NCBI GenBank assembly: GCA_016787525.1 | Contig: JAEUUP010000026.1 | Location: 1 to 64,000 of the forward strand | Length of the DNA stretch: 64,000 nt | Direction: 5' to 3' | From: Saprospiraceae bacterium | GTDB taxonomy: Bacteria > Bacteroidota > Bacteroidia > Chitinophagales > Saprospiraceae | Shown: positions 62,749-64,000 of the stretch, piece after piece | How positions within the stretch are numbered: the stretch's first letter is position 1 | How the letters are laid out: every line of letters begins with the position of its first letter | The notes under the pieces: model-generated | The model's input: the letters and a program-made list of their open reading frames with translations, nothing else | Database searches by the model: none | Told to the model about the DNA's origin: nothing | Translations under genes and position numbers: made by a program

Positions 62749-64000
62749 ATGTACCAAAGTCAACGTTTTATACATCTTCAAAAGGAATGGGCAAATTTTC
62801 ACCTGCGAAAAGTTTGCCCTTTGCTTTTTGGCCTTTGTTTCATGCCTCTTTTTCTATTGGCTCAGACCACCATTTTAGAAAGGACAGTGACCATCAAGAT
62901 GCAAAATGCGGCTTTGGGAGATGTGTTGAAAAGCATTTCGCAGCAAGCTAATTTCTTTTTTTCTTATAATTCTACCATCATTGATGCCAATAAAAAGGTG
63001 ACTGTTTTTGCTGAAAATCAATCTGTGCGCGGTGTCACACGAACAGTTTTAGGTGATAATTACGAATTGAAAGAAAAGGGAAATTATCTCATCATCCGAA
63101 AATTAAAAGCTGACGAAAGGTTGATTGGCGGCTATATCAGCGATAAAAAAACTGGTGAAAAAATCCCCAATGCGACCGTTTATGATAAAAAATCGCTGAA
63201 ATCAGCCACAACGGACAAATATGGCTACTACGAAATCGTCAGCCGCGAACCCATTCAAGAACTTTCAGTTGCACGCTACAACTATGGCGACACTTTGTTG
63301 CAAGTTAGAAGCCAAACAGCGACCCCTCAGTATATTGACGTGTCTTTATTGCCCATGACCATCCAAGAACCCGACCCGACAGATGATGTGCCTGAAAAAG
63401 AATCACTAAAAAACGACGATAAAGATGGTTATACGGAGCGGGTTTTGATTTCGCAAGCGACTTTAGAGCGTTGGGTTCGACAAGGCATTCGCACAGTGGA
63501 GCGGGTCAATGACCGCAATATTAAAAGTAATTTGGAGCGTACTTGGCATTTTTCACTTTTGCCTTATGTGGGGTCAAATTTGGGTTTGAGTGGCAATGTC
63601 GTCAATAATTACTCACTGAATGCCACAGTTGGTTATTCGGCAGGCAATCGGAAAATAGAAGTAGGTGGTTTGGGTAATATCAATCGTGGCGATGTCAGTG
63701 GTTTACAGATTGCAGGTTTGCTCAATGTGGTAAAAAAAGACTTGCGTGGTCTCCAAATTTCAAGTATTGTCAACAAAACGGGTATGAATAACGGTCTGCA
63801 AGTTGCAGGCATCACCAACGCGACCAATTTACTGAGGGGGGGACAAGCTTCCATAATAAACAATTATGCAACACAAGGAAGAGGCGGAATACAAGTTGCA
63901 GGTATCGTCAATAAAGTGGCACGTGGCAAAACCGATGTTCAAATCAGCGGTATGACCAATAGTGCGGATACAGTGTCTGTACAAATGGGCTTGATTAACT
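62749..64000 (+). CDS. STN-domain / carboxypeptidase-like surface protein (3' end beyond window)
   Basis: An open frame from ATG at 62749 to the right edge, at least 417 residues. A signal peptide is visible (residues 19-40, VCPLLFGLCFMPLFLLAQ). The STN domain (about 45-105: VTIKMQNAALGDVLKSISQQ, VRGVTRTVLGDNY) is followed by a carboxypeptidase-regulatory-like module (about 125-200, GYISDKKTGEKIPNATVYD). From about residue 290 short repeats of the type GLQ(I/V)AG(L/I)xN recur, a beta-helix-like array. It is probably the outer partner of the FecI/FecR pair; a TonB receptor plug has not appeared by the edge. Dispersed words at 63323 (TPQYI) and 63830 (LLRG). Confidence 0.85.
   Translation, partial: MYQSQRFIHLQKEWANFHLRKVCPLLFGLCFMPLFLLAQTTILERTVTIKMQNAALGDVLKSISQQANFFFSYNSTIIDANKKVTVFAENQSVRGVTRTVLGDNYELKEKGNYLIIRKLKADERLIGGYISDKKTGEKIPNATVYDKKSLKSATTDKYGYYEIVSREPIQELSVARYNYGDTLLQVRSQTATPQYIDVSLLPMTIQEPDPTDDVPEKESLKNDDKDGYTERVLISQATLERWVRQGIRTVERVNDRNIKSNLERTWHFSLLPYVGSNLGLSGNVVNNYSLNATVGYSAGNRKIEVGGLGNINRGDVSGLQIAGLLNVVKKDLRGLQISSIVNKTGMNNGLQVAGITNATNLLRGGQASIINNYATQGRGGIQVAGIVNKVARGKTDVQISGMTNSADTVSVQMGLIN

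Larger units (their letters stand above)
2071..63842. repeat. dispersed word TACTGAGGGG(G0-4), about 60 copies
   Basis: Found by eye. Plus-strand copies start at 2071, 5594, 7952, 9987, 12954, 14571, 15550, 16433, 18873, 19842, 21112, 21557, 23335, 24009, 25090, 26340, 28826, 31691, 33511, 39020, 39842, 41478, 43707, 47261, 48812, 50059, 54574, 60083, 62277, 62613, 63830. Minus-strand copies (CCCCTCAGTA) start at 3421, 4089, 10347, 10826, 11542, 14239, 16085, 16935, 17168, 27488, 29755, 30998, 32568, 34807, 36024, 36572, 37177, 38159, 39537, 40867, 42875, 43094, 48149, 55616, 56891, 57453, 59134, 60874, 63323. In 59 of 60 the base before ACTG is T, usually preceded by A or T. Decayed copies: 7305, 27064, 31840, 53344. 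Confidence 0.95.

Noticed and set aside
2071-63842. TACTGAGGGG as a Chi or KOPS-type polar motif
   Set aside because: Copies are 31 and 29 on the two strands with no switch along the window; polar signals are strongly skewed. A genome-wide skew test could still overturn this.
1-64000. CRISPR array, rRNA operon or full insertion sequence
   Set aside because: No regularly spaced repeats with spacers, no rRNA signatures and no transposase were seen.

Overview
The window is about 40% GC by eye and reads as the chromosome of a Bacteroidota member, probably a Cytophagales-like or Saprospira-like bacterium. Evidence for the phylum: the rpmB-rpmG-DUF4295-ftsY order, several promoters of the TTG / TAnnTTTG type, an ECF sigma / FecR / STN-protein set, a TonB-dependent receptor, DUF1573, DUF3078 and DUF2807 proteins, OmpA-family lipoprotein-like proteins and very large Ig-repeat surface proteins. 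The genus cannot be fixed from the sequence alone.

Layout. 1-1652 is the edge of an integrated island: the start of a protein running off the left end, a tyrosine recombinase and a 3' remnant of a tRNA-Val gene that marks the attachment site. 1653-9290 is backbone: methylmalonyl-CoA mutase, then mreB-mreC-mreD-mrdA for rod shape. 9342-18170 holds a double-OmpA protein, a long PurF, two DUF1573 paralogues and a probable redox triad (outer-membrane protein, FAD oxidoreductase, membrane Fe-S protein). 18526-26406 is a run of three paralogous Ig-repeat surface proteins. 27004-43258 mixes metabolism and regulation (PAP2 phosphatase, dNK, FolK, DeoR, quinone reductase, TonB receptor, LytS/LytTR pair, sterol-desaturase-like hydroxylase, metallopeptidase, TsaE, alanine dehydrogenase, Fur, CysQ). 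43570-57452 is rich in core genes (an unusually long ribosomal S1, acyl-CoA dehydrogenase, an ECF sigma operon, tRNA-Arg, L28, L33, FtsY, FtsK). 57532-64000 has an ABC exporter pair, a fasciclin protein, a DUF2807 protein and a FecI/FecR/STN-type signalling set cut by the right edge.

The most striking signal is not a gene. A 10-base word, TACTGAGGGG (often with more Gs), occurs about 60 times on both strands at roughly one per kb, where chance predicts fewer than one. It sits in coding DNA in every reading frame that does not create a stop, is over-represented between genes, and is repeatedly built into transcription terminators. Its spacing, strand balance and terminator use resemble the DNA uptake sequences of Neisseria or the HIP1 word of cyanobacteria. 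I know of no description of such a word in Bacteroidota. Its function is inference; its presence is seen directly.
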